Shown: positions 52,971 through 63,389 of the stretch, piece by piece
Layout of the letters: every line of letters starts with the position of its first letter
Position numbering within the stretch: position 1 is the first letter of the stretch
Source: Thermoanaerobacter pseudethanolicus ATCC 33223
Lineage (GTDB): Bacteria; Bacillota; Thermoanaerobacteria; Thermoanaerobacterales; Thermoanaerobacteraceae
Direction: 5' to 3'
Assembly: GCF_000019085.1 (NCBI RefSeq)
Contig: NC_010321.1
Coordinates: 1,933,001-1,997,000 of the forward strand
DNA: 64,000 nucleotides
Made by a program: the position numbers and the translations under genes
The notes under the pieces: model-generated
The model's database searches: none
What the model was told of the DNA's origin: nothing
The model's input: the letters and a program-made list of their open reading frames with translations, nothing else

Positions 52971-53936
52971 TCAATCTGCATAGGTCTTTGCTATATTTAA
53001 TAAAAACTCTTTTATTTGCTCATATTTTTCCATTTTAAATACTGCTTCCCTGAGTTTGGCGCTGCCATATAATCCCTTTAAATACCAAGCAATATGTTTT
53101 CTCATTTCAAGAATACCTGTACGTTCACCTTTGTATTCTATCATCATTTCCAAATGCCTGATAATCACTTCTATTTTTTCTTGTATTGTCGGCTCAGGAA
53201 GTAATTCTCCGGTATTTAAAAAATGTACAGTTCTTTTAAATATCCAAGGATTGCCCTGCGCCCCTCGTCCTATTAAAATTGCATCACATCCCGTTTCCTC
53301 CAACATTCTTTTTGCATCTTCTGGTGTAAATATATCGCCATTACCAATAACAGGTATTTTTACGCTTTCTTTAACTTTTTTTATTATACTCCAGTCTGCT
53401 TTTCCAGAATAAAATTGTTCTCTCGTCCTTCCATGTACTGCTACTGCTTTAATGCCAGCCTTTTCAGCAATTTGTGCTATTTCTACAGCATTTACGTGAT
53501 TATCATCCCACCCTTTTCTTATTTTAACTGTCACAGGTTTATTTGATGCTTTCACAACAGATTCCATTACTTTTTCTGCTAATTCTGGTTTTAGCATGAG
53601 TGCTGCTCCATCACCATTTTTAACTATTTTAGGGGTAGGACATCCCATGTTTATATCGAGAATTAAAGCTTTGCTGTCATTTAGCCTTCTTGCTATCTCC
53701 CCCATAATATCTGGATCAGAACCAAATATTTGAAGAGCCACCTTCTCTTCCTCATCAATATCTGTCAACACTTTTGTATTTTCACTGCCATAATAAAGGC
53801 CTTTGGCACTAACCATTTCTGTGTATGCAAGGCCACAACCCATTTCTTGACAAATCAATCTAAAGGACTTATCTGTAACTCCTGCCATAGGAGACAAAAA
53901 TACGTTATTTTTTAAAACTACATCGCCTATTTTCAA
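52971..53936 (-). CDS. dusB: tRNA-dihydrouridine synthase
   Basis: FMN enzyme reducing uridines in tRNA D-loops. Motifs: 'NNVFLSPMAGVTDKSFRLICQEMGCGLAYTEMVSAKGL', 'LQIFGSDPDIM', 'LDINMGCPTPKIVKNGDGAALML' (active-site Cys), 'PVTVKIRKGWDD', 'AVHGRTREQFYSGKADW', 'GNGDIFTPEDA', 'DAILIGRGAQGNPWIF'. The C-terminal helical domain follows. The start is ambiguous: TTG 53936 gives the usual family N-terminus and has AAAGGG upstream, while GTG 53981 adds 15 residues without a clear site. dusB is the usual name for this subgroup. Confidence 0.9.
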   Translation of the reverse strand: MKIGDVVLKNNVFLSPMAGVTDKSFRLICQEMGCGLAYTEMVSAKGLYYGSENTKVLTDIDEEEKVALQIFGSDPDIMGEIARRLNDSKALILDINMGCPTPKIVKNGDGAALMLKPELAEKVMESVVKASNKPVTVKIRKGWDDNHVNAVEIAQIAEKAGIKAVAVHGRTREQFYSGKADWSIIKKVKESVKIPVIGNGDIFTPEDAKRMLEETGCDAILIGRGAQGNPWIFKRTVHFLNTGELLPEPTIQEKIEVIIRHLEMMIEYKGERTGILEMRKHIAWYLKGLYGSAKLREAVFKMEKYEQIKEFLLNIAKTYAD

Positions 53937-54028
53937 ACTTATTTCATCCCTTTCGCTGTAAATCTCCTGTATATAATCCACTTACTTATATATTTTATCA
54001 CATATTTTCTTCTCTCCAACAGTTTTTG

Positions 54029-54064
54029 CAAAAAAGAAAAGCTGCGGTTTCCCACAGCTTTTCT
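54029..54064 (-). terminator. Terminator of the nucleotidase gene
   Basis: On the minus strand AGAAAAGCTG pairs with CAGCTTTTCT around a short GC-rich loop, followed by TTTTTTGC. It lies 13 bp after the stop codon at 54077. Confidence 0.8.
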
Positions 54065-54076
54065 CTTCTTTAGCTT

Positions 54077-57000
54077 CTATTTTGTATATTTTGCGTATAC
54101 ATATCCAAATCCGCCATTATACTGTATCTGATACCATCCATTATATTCTCCAACTACTTTTAGTTCTGTACCATATGGTACTGCTCCTATCTTCTTTGCA
54201 TTTATAGAATTCCCTACTCTTACATTTAATCCGCTCTTAGCAGTGACTTTTACAGCTTTCAAAACAGTTACCTTTGACGGATTTGGCGTTGCAGCAACGT
54301 ATTTGCCGTAAATGTATCCTGTTTTGCCATTGTAGTCAATCTTGTACCATCCATTGACTTCTTCAAGCAATGTCACAACTTTTCCGGCAGGAAGTACTCC
54401 TATAATTTTGCTTGAAGTGCTTGCACCTGCCCTCACATTAAGCGCTGATGCAGTTACAATGCCATAGTTGTATACAGGTTGTGGTGCAGGTTGTGGTTGC
54501 GGAGTTGGAGCGGGCGTTGGTTGTGTTACTGGTGATGGTGTTTCTTCTGCCACAGGAGTAGTTGATACATACCAGTATTTCTCGACGGTTGGTGTAATTG
54601 TACCATGCTCTTGAATATATCTGATCATCAAATTCCTTACCTGTCCGTCGTCGCCATAAGCTTTTGCGGAATCAAATACAATTTCTGGATTTGTTATTCC
54701 AGCAGCTTGCATAAATCCACCGCCGCCGTTGAATCTGTAGTTGTTTATTGCTACTGTGAATACATCGTCATCTTTTACAAGTTTGCCATTGACTTTGAGA
54801 TTCTTAATTCTATGTCCTGCAGGTTGTGTTAAATCTATTACATAGCTTGCACCGTACAATTGGTCAAGATTGTAATCAGGTATATTCAAAGTAGGATCTT
54901 TTGTTATAGGATCATTTGGCGAGGAAACTTGTTTGTAATACCTTGCTGACCATTCCAACCAGTCTTTTAACTGTTTCCCAGTCATCTTTATTCCATACAA
55001 ATAGTTTTCATATACATATACACCCATGATGTCTTGAATTGTTATATCGCCTTTCAATATCTTCGCTGAGCTGCTAAGTGGTGCAGCAATTGACAGATCA
55101 GTTTTTGCATAATATTTTTGAACTTTATTGATAAGGTCCATTATAGCTGTCTCTTTTACTGTCTGTTCAGTACCTAAGAAGTCACCTGTTGCAACACCGA
55201 TTTTTGTTCCTATATATTTAAGTGTTGCATCTTGATATGGTTGTGCAAGGTTTAAAATATCGGGGTCTGCTTGTACAGAATCATCCATTTTTATAGTTGC
55301 ACTCCATTTGCTATCTATTACCCATTTTCCATCAGCATTTTTGCTTATATTAAAGTTTATCTGTGATACATATTGTCCCCATTTACCAGGTTCTGTCACT
55401 ATAACTGTTTCTCCTGCCGGGTTCTTATATGTGTGCTGTGATATAATAGCATGTGTATGTCCTGCAACTATTGCATCAATGCCATTTACTTGCGTTGCTA
55501 CAGCAATAACTTGATTTTCAGGTATTACATCTGTCGGTGATTCTTCACCAGAGTGCATTGCAACAACTACAATGTCTGCTCCTGCTTCTCTTAACTTTGG
55601 TACCCACTTATTTGCTTCCTCTACAAGGTCATTGAAGTGTAATCCTGCATAGTGGTCTTTATCTTCCCATGATGGTATAGTTTTAGTCGTAAGGCCTAAT
55701 ATACCCACTTTTACAGGTCCTTGTGGCGTATCAAATGTCTTAATATAGTAAGGGTCAACAAAGTTTGTTCCGTCATCTTTGTAAGTATTTGCTGAAAGCA
55801 CATGTATGCCTTCATTTCTCATATCATTTATAACCCTATTCAAAACGTCAAGCCCATAATTGTATTCATGGTTGCCCAATGTCCAGGTATCGTATTTCAT
55901 TGCTCCCATTACTTTTGCTAATGGATACTCTGTAGTGGTATCTATCTTGTCATAATAGTAAGAAAGTGGTGTTCCTTGTATTGTGTCTCCATTGTCTACT
56001 AATACCACATAAGGATATTGCGCTCTTACCTGTTTTACATAAGTAGATACCTTTGCAAGACCTTGATTTGCTGGTTTTGCAGTATTGTAGTCCCATGGGA
56101 ATATATTGCCATGTATATCTGACGTAGCAAGTACTGCTATTGTCGCATCACTCATTTTAGCCGGTGCAATTCTATTATCTATTTTTGAAGTAACTGTCTT
56201 TTGGGCTTTAACTGCATCTATGAATGCATCTCTTACAAGCTTATATGTGTCAACATAAGTTTTTACAACATCAGGGTCTGTAAATCCTGTAAAGCCATCT
56301 CCGCCAGTGCCCATAAAGTTGTTTGTCGCAACAAGATAAGTTTTATCCATGAGTATTGGCGTTCCGTCGGACTTTCTCATATCAAATACTCTTTGCATTG
56401 AAGGCTTAGATGGATCATACTTGAAAGTAAGTCCCGCAACCTGTATACCCTTGCCACCATCTTGTACAGCCTGCTCAAGGATAGTTTTTACTTGCGCCCC
56501 TGTCATTTTCATTGTAACTATTGTGTTGTCAAAAGGCATCAATTGATACATCATTCCAACAGTTATATCGCCTTTTGGAATATCTATCCTAAGCCCACCA
56601 TTATTGGCAAATCCAAAATCTGCTCCAACTGCATCCTTTGTCACTTGTGCTGCCCAATTGCCTAAGAGAGAATCTCCATAAGGTTGCGCACTTTGAGTCC
56701 TTGTCAAGTCAATTGCAGCTTGACCTATCACTTCGTTAAATATTGGTCCTACATCTTGAACAGCTTTATCAACAATGGCTTGTACTTCAGGATCCACTAC
56801 AGGATTTTGTGTAGAATACAAACCTGTAATATCAATGTATTGCATATCGCCTGTTGTAACCGTGCCATCATTATTTAATGTTATCTTTAAATCGATGAAT
56901 CCTCTGCCATAATAGTAAGCAACCCCTACAGGAATTCCATTTACTCTTGTAGTGACAATTGAATGTGTATGTCCACCAAATATCGCATCTACACCTTGAA

Positions 57001-57757
57001 CTTGCTTTGCAAAGTCTATAAGATTACCTGTTGCATTACCTGACTTATCTTGATATGCACCCATATGTGCCAGTACAACAACTATTTGCGCACCTTGTTG
57101 TCTTAACTGCTGTGCTAAGTCATTTACAATTGGAACAGGATCTTTAAATTCAACATTTTGTATATATGCAGGCATTATTATATTTGGGAATTCTTTATTG
57201 TCTACGATGCCAATTATACCGATTTTTACTCCATCTTTTTCAATCATTACATATGGTTTTACATAATTCACCGGTTGCCCCGTTGTTTTATCATACACAT
57301 TTGCTGCAAGAACAGGAATTGTAGAATTTTTCAATGTAGCATTTTGCGTATCAATTACCGAATCAATTCCCCAATCATATTCATGGTTTCCAAGAGTCAT
57401 TGCATCAAAACCAATATTTTTTATCATTTCAATGACTGGTTGTCCTTTTAAGACGTTGGAAAGCGGCGTTCCCTGGAACATATCTCCGTCAGATAAAATT
57501 ACAGTTCTGTCAGGATTTTGAGCTTTTATGTCTTTAATTTGTTTTGCCAAAACACCTGCTATTTGCTGCTTATAAATTGTCCCATCACTTAATTTACCGT
57601 CATTTTGTAAATAACCGTGAAAATCGGTGACTTCTATAAAGTCAAATGTTTTGGACGTTGCAGCAAAGGCTATCTGCGGTACCGCAGAGAAAAACATGCT
57701 AAATACCATTATTGCTCCAACAAATATTGCAAGTATCCTTGACCTTGACCTAAACAT
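54077..57757 (-). CDS. Secreted two-module 5'-nucleotidase/2',3'-cyclic phosphodiesterase with SH3 repeats
   Basis: 1226 residues. Signal peptide at 1-32 ('ILAIFVGAIMVFSMFFSAVPQIAFAA'). Module 1 (about 36-520): metallophosphatase 'VTDFHGYLQNDG', 'LSDGDMFQGTPLSN', 'MTLGNHEYDWG', 'GGHTHSIV', then the 5'-nucleotidase C domain 'FANNGGLRIDIPKGDITVGMMYQLMPFDNTIV' and 'GTGGDGFTGF'. Module 2 (about 528-1050): 'ATSDIHGNIFPWDY', 'VDNGDTIQGTPLSYYY', 'WTLGNHEYNYG', 'AGHTHAII', and 'YRFNGGGGF'. A Pro/Thr linker and two bacterial SH3 domains follow ('ASALNVRAGASTSSKIIGVLPAGK', 'KSGLNVRVGNSINAKKIGAVPYG'), which should bind the cell wall. It releases phosphate from external nucleotides. Confidence 0.93.
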   Translation of the reverse strand: MFRSRSRILAIFVGAIMVFSMFFSAVPQIAFAATSKTFDFIEVTDFHGYLQNDGKLSDGTIYKQQIAGVLAKQIKDIKAQNPDRTVILSDGDMFQGTPLSNVLKGQPVIEMIKNIGFDAMTLGNHEYDWGIDSVIDTQNATLKNSTIPVLAANVYDKTTGQPVNYVKPYVMIEKDGVKIGIIGIVDNKEFPNIIMPAYIQNVEFKDPVPIVNDLAQQLRQQGAQIVVVLAHMGAYQDKSGNATGNLIDFAKQVQGVDAIFGGHTHSIVTTRVNGIPVGVAYYYGRGFIDLKITLNNDGTVTTGDMQYIDITGLYSTQNPVVDPEVQAIVDKAVQDVGPIFNEVIGQAAIDLTRTQSAQPYGDSLLGNWAAQVTKDAVGADFGFANNGGLRIDIPKGDITVGMMYQLMPFDNTIVTMKMTGAQVKTILEQAVQDGGKGIQVAGLTFKYDPSKPSMQRVFDMRKSDGTPILMDKTYLVATNNFMGTGGDGFTGFTDPDVVKTYVDTYKLVRDAFIDAVKAQKTVTSKIDNRIAPAKMSDATIAVLATSDIHGNIFPWDYNTAKPANQGLAKVSTYVKQVRAQYPYVVLVDNGDTIQGTPLSYYYDKIDTTTEYPLAKVMGAMKYDTWTLGNHEYNYGLDVLNRVINDMRNEGIHVLSANTYKDDGTNFVDPYYIKTFDTPQGPVKVGILGLTTKTIPSWEDKDHYAGLHFNDLVEEANKWVPKLREAGADIVVVAMHSGEESPTDVIPENQVIAVATQVNGIDAIVAGHTHAIISQHTYKNPAGETVIVTEPGKWGQYVSQINFNISKNADGKWVIDSKWSATIKMDDSVQADPDILNLAQPYQDATLKYIGTKIGVATGDFLGTEQTVKETAIMDLINKVQKYYAKTDLSIAAPLSSSAKILKGDITIQDIMGVYVYENYLYGIKMTGKQLKDWLEWSARYYKQVSSPNDPITKDPTLNIPDYNLDQLYGASYVIDLTQPAGHRIKNLKVNGKLVKDDDVFTVAINNYRFNGGGGFMQAAGITNPEIVFDSAKAYGDDGQVRNLMIRYIQEHGTITPTVEKYWYVSTTPVAEETPSPVTQPTPAPTPQPQPAPQPVYNYGIVTASALNVRAGASTSSKIIGVLPAGKVVTLLEEVNGWYKIDYNGKTGYIYGKYVAATPNPSKVTVLKAVKVTAKSGLNVRVGNSINAKKIGAVPYGTELKVVGEYNGWYQIQYNGGFGYVYAKYTK

Positions 57758-57870
57758 TTACATCCTCCTTTTACTAGTATTTTTGTTCTTAGAAAACAAA
57801 TAGATTTTCAACAACCACCTCCATAGAAATTACAGGAAAAATTTTAGACTTTTTAAGTATACCAGCGGAG

Positions 57871-57909
57871 TGTTAAATATAAGTTAAACTATTATTAATT
57901 TTGTGTAAA
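57871..57909 (-). promoter_or_regulatory. Pho-box-like direct repeats upstream of the nucleotidase
   Basis: On the minus strand four T(T)TAA/TTTACA-like units lie in phase: TTTACA, TTAATA, TTTAAC, TTTAAC, spaced 10-11 bp apart. This is the layout of PhoP/PhoB tandem boxes. They lie about 115 bp before the ATG. The remaining gap 57910-58108 is AT-rich and shows no gene. Confidence 0.5.
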
Positions 57910-58108
57910 GTACATCATACATCAGATGTCAGACAAGTCTTAATATAATTATATAAAAGACTTTTTTGACCTTCAACAGCGATTTAGTGCAATATCACAT
58001 GTTTATTCCCAATTTTACTCCCATTTGCTCTTTATTTTATACGTTTACTTAGTATTGTAAACATTTTTAAATTTATAACGATAGCTTTCATTACAAAAGA
58101 AAAAAGTG

Positions 58109-58146
58109 AAAAAGACGATATAGAATCCAATCTATATCATCTTTTC
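58109..58146 (-). terminator. Terminator of the mtl operon
   Basis: GATATAGA and TCTATATC (with flanking AAGA/TCTT pairs) form a long AT-rich stem around a 6-nt loop; on the minus strand it ends in CTTTTTCAC. It overlaps the mtlD stop codon. Confidence 0.65.
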
Positions 58147-59303
58147 CTAAAAGTTTCTTTTAATTCTTTATACTTCTTTACAATTTCATGTAATAAATCA
58201 CTATTTTCCTCTAAACCTGTAATTTTGCTTATTGTTTTTTCTAAGCCGAAATTTTTAATGTCATCTTGAATTTTACAAGCTTGAGGGTCCTCTTTATAAT
58301 CAAACAAAAACCCTGCAGCTATACCGTATAGTATAAATTTGGGCGTAATTCCAATTTCATAACAAAGTTTGGCAGGCATCATTAACCGGTCATTTCCAGA
58401 CAATTTCCTTGTAGGCTCTCTTCCCACTCTTACAACTTCGTCTTTTAAATAGGAGTTTTTGAACCTTTTTATTACCTTATTTGAATATTCTCTTAAATTA
58501 TCAATTTTTATATTATGTTTTTTGGAAAGGGCGATAGAAGCTTCTTCTTGCATTTTAGAGACTATATTTCTTATAAAATCGTCCTGAATCGCTTCATGTA
58601 TATATTTATACCCTTTTAAATATCCTAAATATGCAGTGGTAGCATGGGCTCCATTTAATAAAAATAATTTTCTCTCTATATAAGGTTCAAGGTCATCAAC
58701 CAGTTCCGCCCCTTTGATATTTAAATCCCCAATAATTGCTTTTTTCTCAATATCCCATTCATAAAAATCTTCCACTGCTACATCTATTGGCAGTTCTTTC
58801 TTTATATCTACATTCGGTACTATTCTGTCCACAGCCGTATTAGGAAAACCAATTTTTTGATTTACGTACTCAATAAAATCTTTATCCCCCTTTTCCAATA
58901 TACTATTTTTTAGTATATTTGTTGCAAACAGTGCATTTTCGCATGCCATTATATTCAAAGGTTTATCAATGTTAGCTTTTCTTATCTTTAAATAATTTCT
59001 TAATTTTTCCCCTATGCTCTTAAGATTATTAGCTCCTACTGAAGTCGTAATTATATCTGCATCTACAATAGCCTTGGATAGATTTTCTTCATCTTCGATA
59101 TGAATAGCTTTGATGTTTTTTACTTCTTCCTTTTCCACATTATCTTTTAAAATAATCACATTATATCTTTTATAATTATTTATGCTTTCTACTAATTCTT
59201 TTGATATATCAACAAAAGTTATTTCATATCCAGACTTATACAACAAATATCCTATAAATCCTCTGCCTATATTCCCTGCTCCAAAATGAACCGCTTTTAA
59301 CAT
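58137..59303 (-). CDS. mtlD: Mannitol-1-phosphate 5-dehydrogenase
   Basis: Oxidises mannitol 1-phosphate to fructose 6-phosphate with NAD. 388 residues: nucleotide motif '[18 protein letters not shown]', '[17 protein letters not shown]', '[13 protein letters not shown]', '[12 protein letters not shown]', and the active-site '[22 protein letters not shown]' (KxxxxNxxH pattern of this dehydrogenase family). ATG 59303 has AAAGGTGAT upstream and directly follows mtlF. Last gene of mtlA-mtlR-mtlF-mtlD. Confidence 0.94.
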   Translation of the reverse strand: MLKAVHFGAGNIGRGFIGYLLYKSGYEITFVDISKELVESINNYKRYNVIILKDNVEKEEVKNIKAIHIEDEENLSKAIVDADIITTSVGANNLKSIGEKLRNYLKIRKANIDKPLNIMACENALFATNILKNSILEKGDKDFIEYVNQKIGFPNTAVDRIVPNVDIKKELPIDVAVEDFYEWDIEKKAIIGDLNIKGAELVDDLEPYIERKLFLLNGAHATTAYLGYLKGYKYIHEAIQDDFIRNIVSKMQEEASIALSKKHNIKIDNLREYSNKVIKRFKNSYLKDEVVRVGREPTRKLSGNDRLMMPAKLCYEIGITPKFILYGIAAGFLFDYKEDPQACKIQDDIKNFGLEKTISKITGLEENSDLLHEIVKKYKELKETFRKR

Positions 59304-59304
59304 A

Positions 59305-59745
59305 TTATTCATCACCTTTTTGAAGTATTTCTATTATTTCTTGTTTTGTCCTTGCCTTTTTCAATTTCTCGACATTTTCTTCATACTGGCAGGTAAGAGC
59401 TATTTTTGATAATATCTCTAAATGTTCATCTCCCTTGCCTGCAATTCCTATGACAATATAGGCAATATTTCCATCTCCAAAATCTACTCCTTTAGGATAT
59501 TGCGCTATAACTATTCCAGATTTTTTTATATATTTTACATACTCAGAAACACCGTGAGGAATAGCAATACCATTACCTATATAAGTTGTTACATCTTCTT
59601 CTCTTTTTTTCATACCTTCTATATATTCTTTTTCGACATAGCCATTTTTAAAAAGCAAATTCCCTACTCTTTCAATAGCTTGTATTTTAGATTCTGATGG
59701 TACATTTAATACGATATTATTTTCGTTTAGTATTTCTTTATTCAT
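59305..59745 (-). CDS. mtlF: Mannitol PTS EIIA component
   Basis: About 146 residues, EIIA-Mtl/Fru fold. The phosphorylated histidine is in '[20 protein letters not shown]', followed by '[30 protein letters not shown]' and 'AKKxR'-type C-terminal helices ('[17 protein letters not shown]'). ATG 59745 follows AGGAGG within the end of mtlR. It passes phosphate from HPr to the EIIB domain of MtlA. Confidence 0.92.
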   Translation of the reverse strand: MNKEILNENNIVLNVPSESKIQAIERVGNLLFKNGYVEKEYIEGMKKREEDVTTYIGNGIAIPHGVSEYVKYIKKSGIVIAQYPKGVDFGDGNIAYIVIGIAGKGDEHLEILSKIALTCQYEENVEKLKKARTKQEIIEILQKGDE

Positions 59746-61780
59746 CTTCCAAAGCCTCCTGTTTATCATTTAGTATTGTAACTAAGCTATTTCTAATATC
59801 TTTGATATCGCCAAGCCTCAATATTTCATTAAAAGCTTTATCCTCTATAAGCGAAATACTTATTTTACCTAACATCTCTAATATTTCACTGCTTTCTGCT
59901 TTCCTTGCTAACATCACAAGAAAAGTGTCTACTTCTTCATAAGAAAAACCAGCACTTTTCATCTTTAATGGAGTTTTTAGTTTATAGACGCCGACAAAAG
60001 GCATTACCATTTTGTCACTTCTTGTATGAATTAAAGCAATGTGGGTGTTTGGTATGACAACATTGCCCATGGCTTCCCTTTTTTTGATTAGCTCTTCTAT
60101 TTCTTTTGCATCTTCAGTAAGCATTAAATCATATAAATCTTTTGCTATGAATTTTATTAAATCTTCAATAGTTTTTGCTTCCACGTATTTTAATTGCAAA
60201 TTTCGAAGTATCTCATCTGCTATTTCAAAATTTCGTCTTCTCTCCACCATCGGCAAATTCCCTGGCAATTCTTTTTCTTTCTTGACTACATATTTCTCTA
60301 TAAACTCTTCTACCTTTTTAATATCTTCTTCTGTCAAAAAAGGCGATACCACAATTACATTATCTTTTAAATCTTCAAGCTTTACTGTAGAAATTATTAG
60401 GTCATAGTTATCACCCTTTTTCTTATACTCCCATATTGCCCCAATGTCAATAGCATCAACTTCTCTAAAAAGAGTCTTTAATTTAGCTGATAATATTCTC
60501 GCCGTACCAATCCCATTTGGACATATAACAAAAACTCTCAATTTTTTTGATAAAGCTTGCTGTCTTTCAATTGCAGCTCCAATATGCATTGTAATATATC
60601 CAATCTCTTCTTCCGGTATCATGAGATTATATTTAGAAAAAATTAACTTGCAAGCTTTATTTACTGCTTTAAACAAATCACCATAGTAATTTTTAATTTC
60701 TTCTACTAATGGATTGGTAGTCTGAAGTCCCATTGTCAATCTATAAAGAGCAGGTTCAAAATGCTGTGACAGTCCTACAATAAGTTGTTCGTCGCAATTT
60801 ATCTTTATATTTAAAAGCCGAGAAACTTCTTCCACAACCTCTTTTGATAAATCTTGTAAAGAAATGCCAAGTTCTTCAAATCTATTTTGTTTATAGACGT
60901 ATTTTTTGGGACTTAAATGAAGAGCCAAATATGCTAATTCAGCATCTGGCAAATATACTTCATTTTCTTTCAATATTTTCTCTACATCTTTCATGAAAAT
61001 AAATTCATTAGAAAGTAAAATGTCCTTTACAAATTCATCGTTAAGCTGTATTGGCTTGTCTATTTTTGTTCTGTAAATAGAAACAAGTAAATGTACAAAC
61101 ATCCCAAAGTAATTTAAGTCGGATAAGTGACCATGTATAACATTCTTAATTTGCTGTGCAATTCTTTTCACTAATTGAACTAACTCATTGTCAAAAACTG
61201 TACTAAAGAATGTGTATACATAATTGTCTTTTTCATCATTATAGACAAAAGCTAAAAGTTCTTCTATGGGTTTATAGTTATAAAACAGCTCCACAATTGC
61301 ATTTCTTTTATCTAATTCACTTCCTTCTACTTTAATCCCATAACCTCTTCTTCTGATAAGAGATAAATTTCTCATTTTCAGCCATTCTTCTATTTTGTCT
61401 AGATAGAGACTTATAGTTCCTTCTACAACATTAAATTGATAACTAAAATAAGCAGCTTTTATGGGTTCTTCTGAAAGCAACAATTGTATTGTCATCAATA
61501 TTTGCCTTTGCTCTGGAGTTAAAAGCCATTGGAGAGGAATGGCACCTAAAGAAGCATGGATTTTATCTAACGCTTCTTCCTCTCCTTTTAAAATGATTTG
61601 TCCATTGTCCTCTACAATAACGGCTTTATATTTTTTTAAATTATTGTTTATAGAGGCTATTTCTCTCATAATAGTTCTTCCACTTACATCCATAAGCTTG
61701 GAAAGGTCCTCTCTATTAGAAGGACCTTTCTCTAATAAAGTTTTTAATATAAATTTTTGTCTTACAGTTAGATCTTCCAT
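59738..61780 (-). CDS. mtlR: Mannitol operon activator MtlR (BglG/DeoR-type with PTS domains)
   Basis: About 680 residues. HTH domain ('LTVRQKFILKTLLEKGPSNREDLSKLMDVSGRTIMREI'), a second winged-helix-like region, PRD1 (around residues 190-290) and PRD2 (about 300-400, 'EIGYITMHIGAAIERQ'), an EIIB-Gat-like domain with cysteine ('RVFVICPNGIGTARILSAKL') and a C-terminal EIIA-Mtl-like domain ('GNVVIPNTHIALIHTRSDKMV'). PTS phosphorylation of PRD and EIIB/EIIA residues controls activity in Bacillus MtlR. ATG 61780 is preferred; GGTG precedes it. Confidence 0.92.
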   Translation of the reverse strand: MEDLTVRQKFILKTLLEKGPSNREDLSKLMDVSGRTIMREIASINNNLKKYKAVIVEDNGQIILKGEEEALDKIHASLGAIPLQWLLTPEQRQILMTIQLLLSEEPIKAAYFSYQFNVVEGTISLYLDKIEEWLKMRNLSLIRRRGYGIKVEGSELDKRNAIVELFYNYKPIEELLAFVYNDEKDNYVYTFFSTVFDNELVQLVKRIAQQIKNVIHGHLSDLNYFGMFVHLLVSIYRTKIDKPIQLNDEFVKDILLSNEFIFMKDVEKILKENEVYLPDAELAYLALHLSPKKYVYKQNRFEELGISLQDLSKEVVEEVSRLLNIKINCDEQLIVGLSQHFEPALYRLTMGLQTTNPLVEEIKNYYGDLFKAVNKACKLIFSKYNLMIPEEEIGYITMHIGAAIERQQALSKKLRVFVICPNGIGTARILSAKLKTLFREVDAIDIGAIWEYKKKGDNYDLIISTVKLEDLKDNVIVVSPFLTEEDIKKVEEFIEKYVVKKEKELPGNLPMVERRRNFEIADEILRNLQLKYVEAKTIEDLIKFIAKDLYDLMLTEDAKEIEELIKKREAMGNVVIPNTHIALIHTRSDKMVMPFVGVYKLKTPLKMKSAGFSYEEVDTFLVMLARKAESSEILEMLGKISISLIEDKAFNEILRLGDIKDIRNSLVTILNDKQEALEDE

Positions 61781-61803
61781 ACCTTTCACCATAAATTTTT
61801 ATT

Positions 61804-63240
61804 TTATTTTTTAAGGTTCTTTACAAATTCATCATAGACTGTATTGTCTAAAAAGTTTTTGACCGTTACAATTTTAGCATTTGGCACAACCTGAGAAGCT
61901 CTTTCTGCAAGGTTTTCCTGGGTAAATACAACATCCGCCTCTTTTGGTATTTGATTTACAGCAGAATGCTTAACTACAATATCCAATCCTGCTTCTTTTA
62001 ATTTTTTCTTTAAAATAGTTTCTCCCATCGCTGACGAACCCATACCAGCATCGCAGGCAAAAACAATCATTTTAGGCATACCTTCTATTTTTTGTGCATT
62101 TGGCTTTATTTCTTCAACTTTTTGTCCTTTGCTTTGCGCTTTAAGTCCGCTAACGACCGAGCGAGCAAAGGTCATACTTTCAGCACTCATGCTTTCTTCA
62201 CTTGCCCTTTTTACAATGACTGAAGCTATCAGGAAGGAAACAACAGCACCAACTGTAATACCCGCAAGTACAGGAAGTAATCCGCCTTTTGGTGCCATAG
62301 CTATTTCTGCAAATATACTACCAGGTGAAGGTGTAGCTACCAAACCCGCTTTTGTCAAAACAAATGTCGCGTCTGCAGCCATTCCACCGCCTATAACTGC
62401 CAAGAGTAGTGATGGATTCATCAAAACATAGGGAAAATATATTTCATGTATTCCGCCAAAAAAGTGTATTATGATAGCACCCGGAGCTGATTGTTTTGCA
62501 TCGCCTTTTCCAAAAAGCCAATATGCCAGTAAAACCCCCAAACCTGGACCTGGATTAGTTTCCAGTAAGAAGAATATTGACTTCCCAAACTCTTTAACTT
62601 CTGCTACTCCAAGAGGAGCCAGTATGCCGTGATTTATAGCATTATTCAAAAACAATATCTTCCCTGGTTCTATAAAAATTGCTATTAAAGGTAATAAGCC
62701 TTTGTTTGTCACCCATTGAGCTGCTGCACCTAATCCTACTGAAATTCCATTTACCACTGGTTCAATGAAAAGAAATGCTAAAATTGCTAATAAACCACCT
62801 AAAATACCTGCTGAGAAATTGTTGACAAGCATTTCAAAACCTGCCGGGATTTTTCCTTCTACAAGCTCGTCAAATTTTTTAATGACATAGCCTCCCAAAG
62901 GCCCCATCAGCATAGCACCGAGAAACATCGGTATAGATGAACCGATTATGATACCAGCTGTTGCAATGGCTCCTACCACTCCACCTCTTACATCGTATAC
63001 AAGTTTACCACCAGTATAACCAATTAAAATTGGCAAAAGATACGTTATCATAGGTCCAACAAGTTTAGCCAAATGTTCATTTGGAATCCACCCTGTTGGA
63101 ATAAAGAAAGCAGTAATAAGTCCCCATGCTATAAAGGCACCAATATTAGGTATTACCATGCCAGCCAAGAAGCCACCAAGCCTTTGCAACTTCGCTTTTA
63201 CACTTCCGCCACCAGTTATGAGAGCATTAGTGTTTTGCAT
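61804..63240 (-). CDS. mtlA: Mannitol PTS EIICB component
   Basis: 478 residues: membrane EIIC part to about residue 340 ('[38 protein letters not shown]', the [15 protein letters not shown] substrate motif) and a cytoplasmic EIIB domain with the phospho-cysteine in '[23 protein letters not shown]'. The EIIA domain is separate (mtlF). Promoter TTGCAT-17-TACAAT lies just upstream, with an MtlR-like inverted repeat. Confidence 0.94.
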   Translation of the reverse strand: MQNTNALITGGGSVKAKLQRLGGFLAGMVIPNIGAFIAWGLITAFFIPTGWIPNEHLAKLVGPMITYLLPILIGYTGGKLVYDVRGGVVGAIATAGIIIGSSIPMFLGAMLMGPLGGYVIKKFDELVEGKIPAGFEMLVNNFSAGILGGLLAILAFLFIEPVVNGISVGLGAAAQWVTNKGLLPLIAIFIEPGKILFLNNAINHGILAPLGVAEVKEFGKSIFFLLETNPGPGLGVLLAYWLFGKGDAKQSAPGAIIIHFFGGIHEIYFPYVLMNPSLLLAVIGGGMAADATFVLTKAGLVATPSPGSIFAEIAMAPKGGLLPVLAGITVGAVVSFLIASVIVKRASEESMSAESMTFARSVVSGLKAQSKGQKVEEIKPNAQKIEGMPKMIVFACDAGMGSSAMGETILKKKLKEAGLDIVVKHSAVNQIPKEADVVFTQENLAERASQVVPNAKIVTVKNFLDNTVYDEFVKNLKK

Positions 63241-63278
63241 AAATTTTACCTCCTTTTTGCATTTATTCTTCTATAATT

Positions 63279-63307
63279 ATTGTAAACCCCTATATGCTTT
63301 TATGCAA
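63279..63307 (-). promoter_or_regulatory. mtlA promoter
   Basis: On the minus strand TTGCAT (63307-63302) and TACAAT (63284-63279) are separated by exactly 17 bp, 38 bp before the mtlA start. AGGAGG follows as the ribosome site. Confidence 0.65.
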
Positions 63308-63322
63308 TTCAAAGAAAATCAG

Positions 63323-63349
63323 TTTTGTCATTCGTTTTCTTTGACAAAA
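63323..63349. promoter_or_regulatory. Probable MtlR operator
   Basis: TTTTGTCA (63323-63330) and TGACAAAA (63342-63349) form perfect 8-bp inverted arms around 11 bp. The site lies directly upstream of the -35 box, the usual position for an activator. TTGTCA/TGACAA half sites resemble those reported for MtlR in bacilli, from memory. Confidence 0.5.
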
Positions 63350-63354
63350 TTGAA

Positions 63355-63387
63355 GATAAAAAAATAACCGGCGAAAAAACCGGTTAT
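63355..63387 (-). terminator. Terminator of the second GH1 gene
   Basis: ATAACCGG (63364-63371) and CCGGTTAT (63380-63387) form an 8-bp stem; on the minus strand the tail is TTTTTTTATC. It lies just after the stop of the gene that runs off the window end. Confidence 0.75.
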
Positions 63388-63389
63388 GA

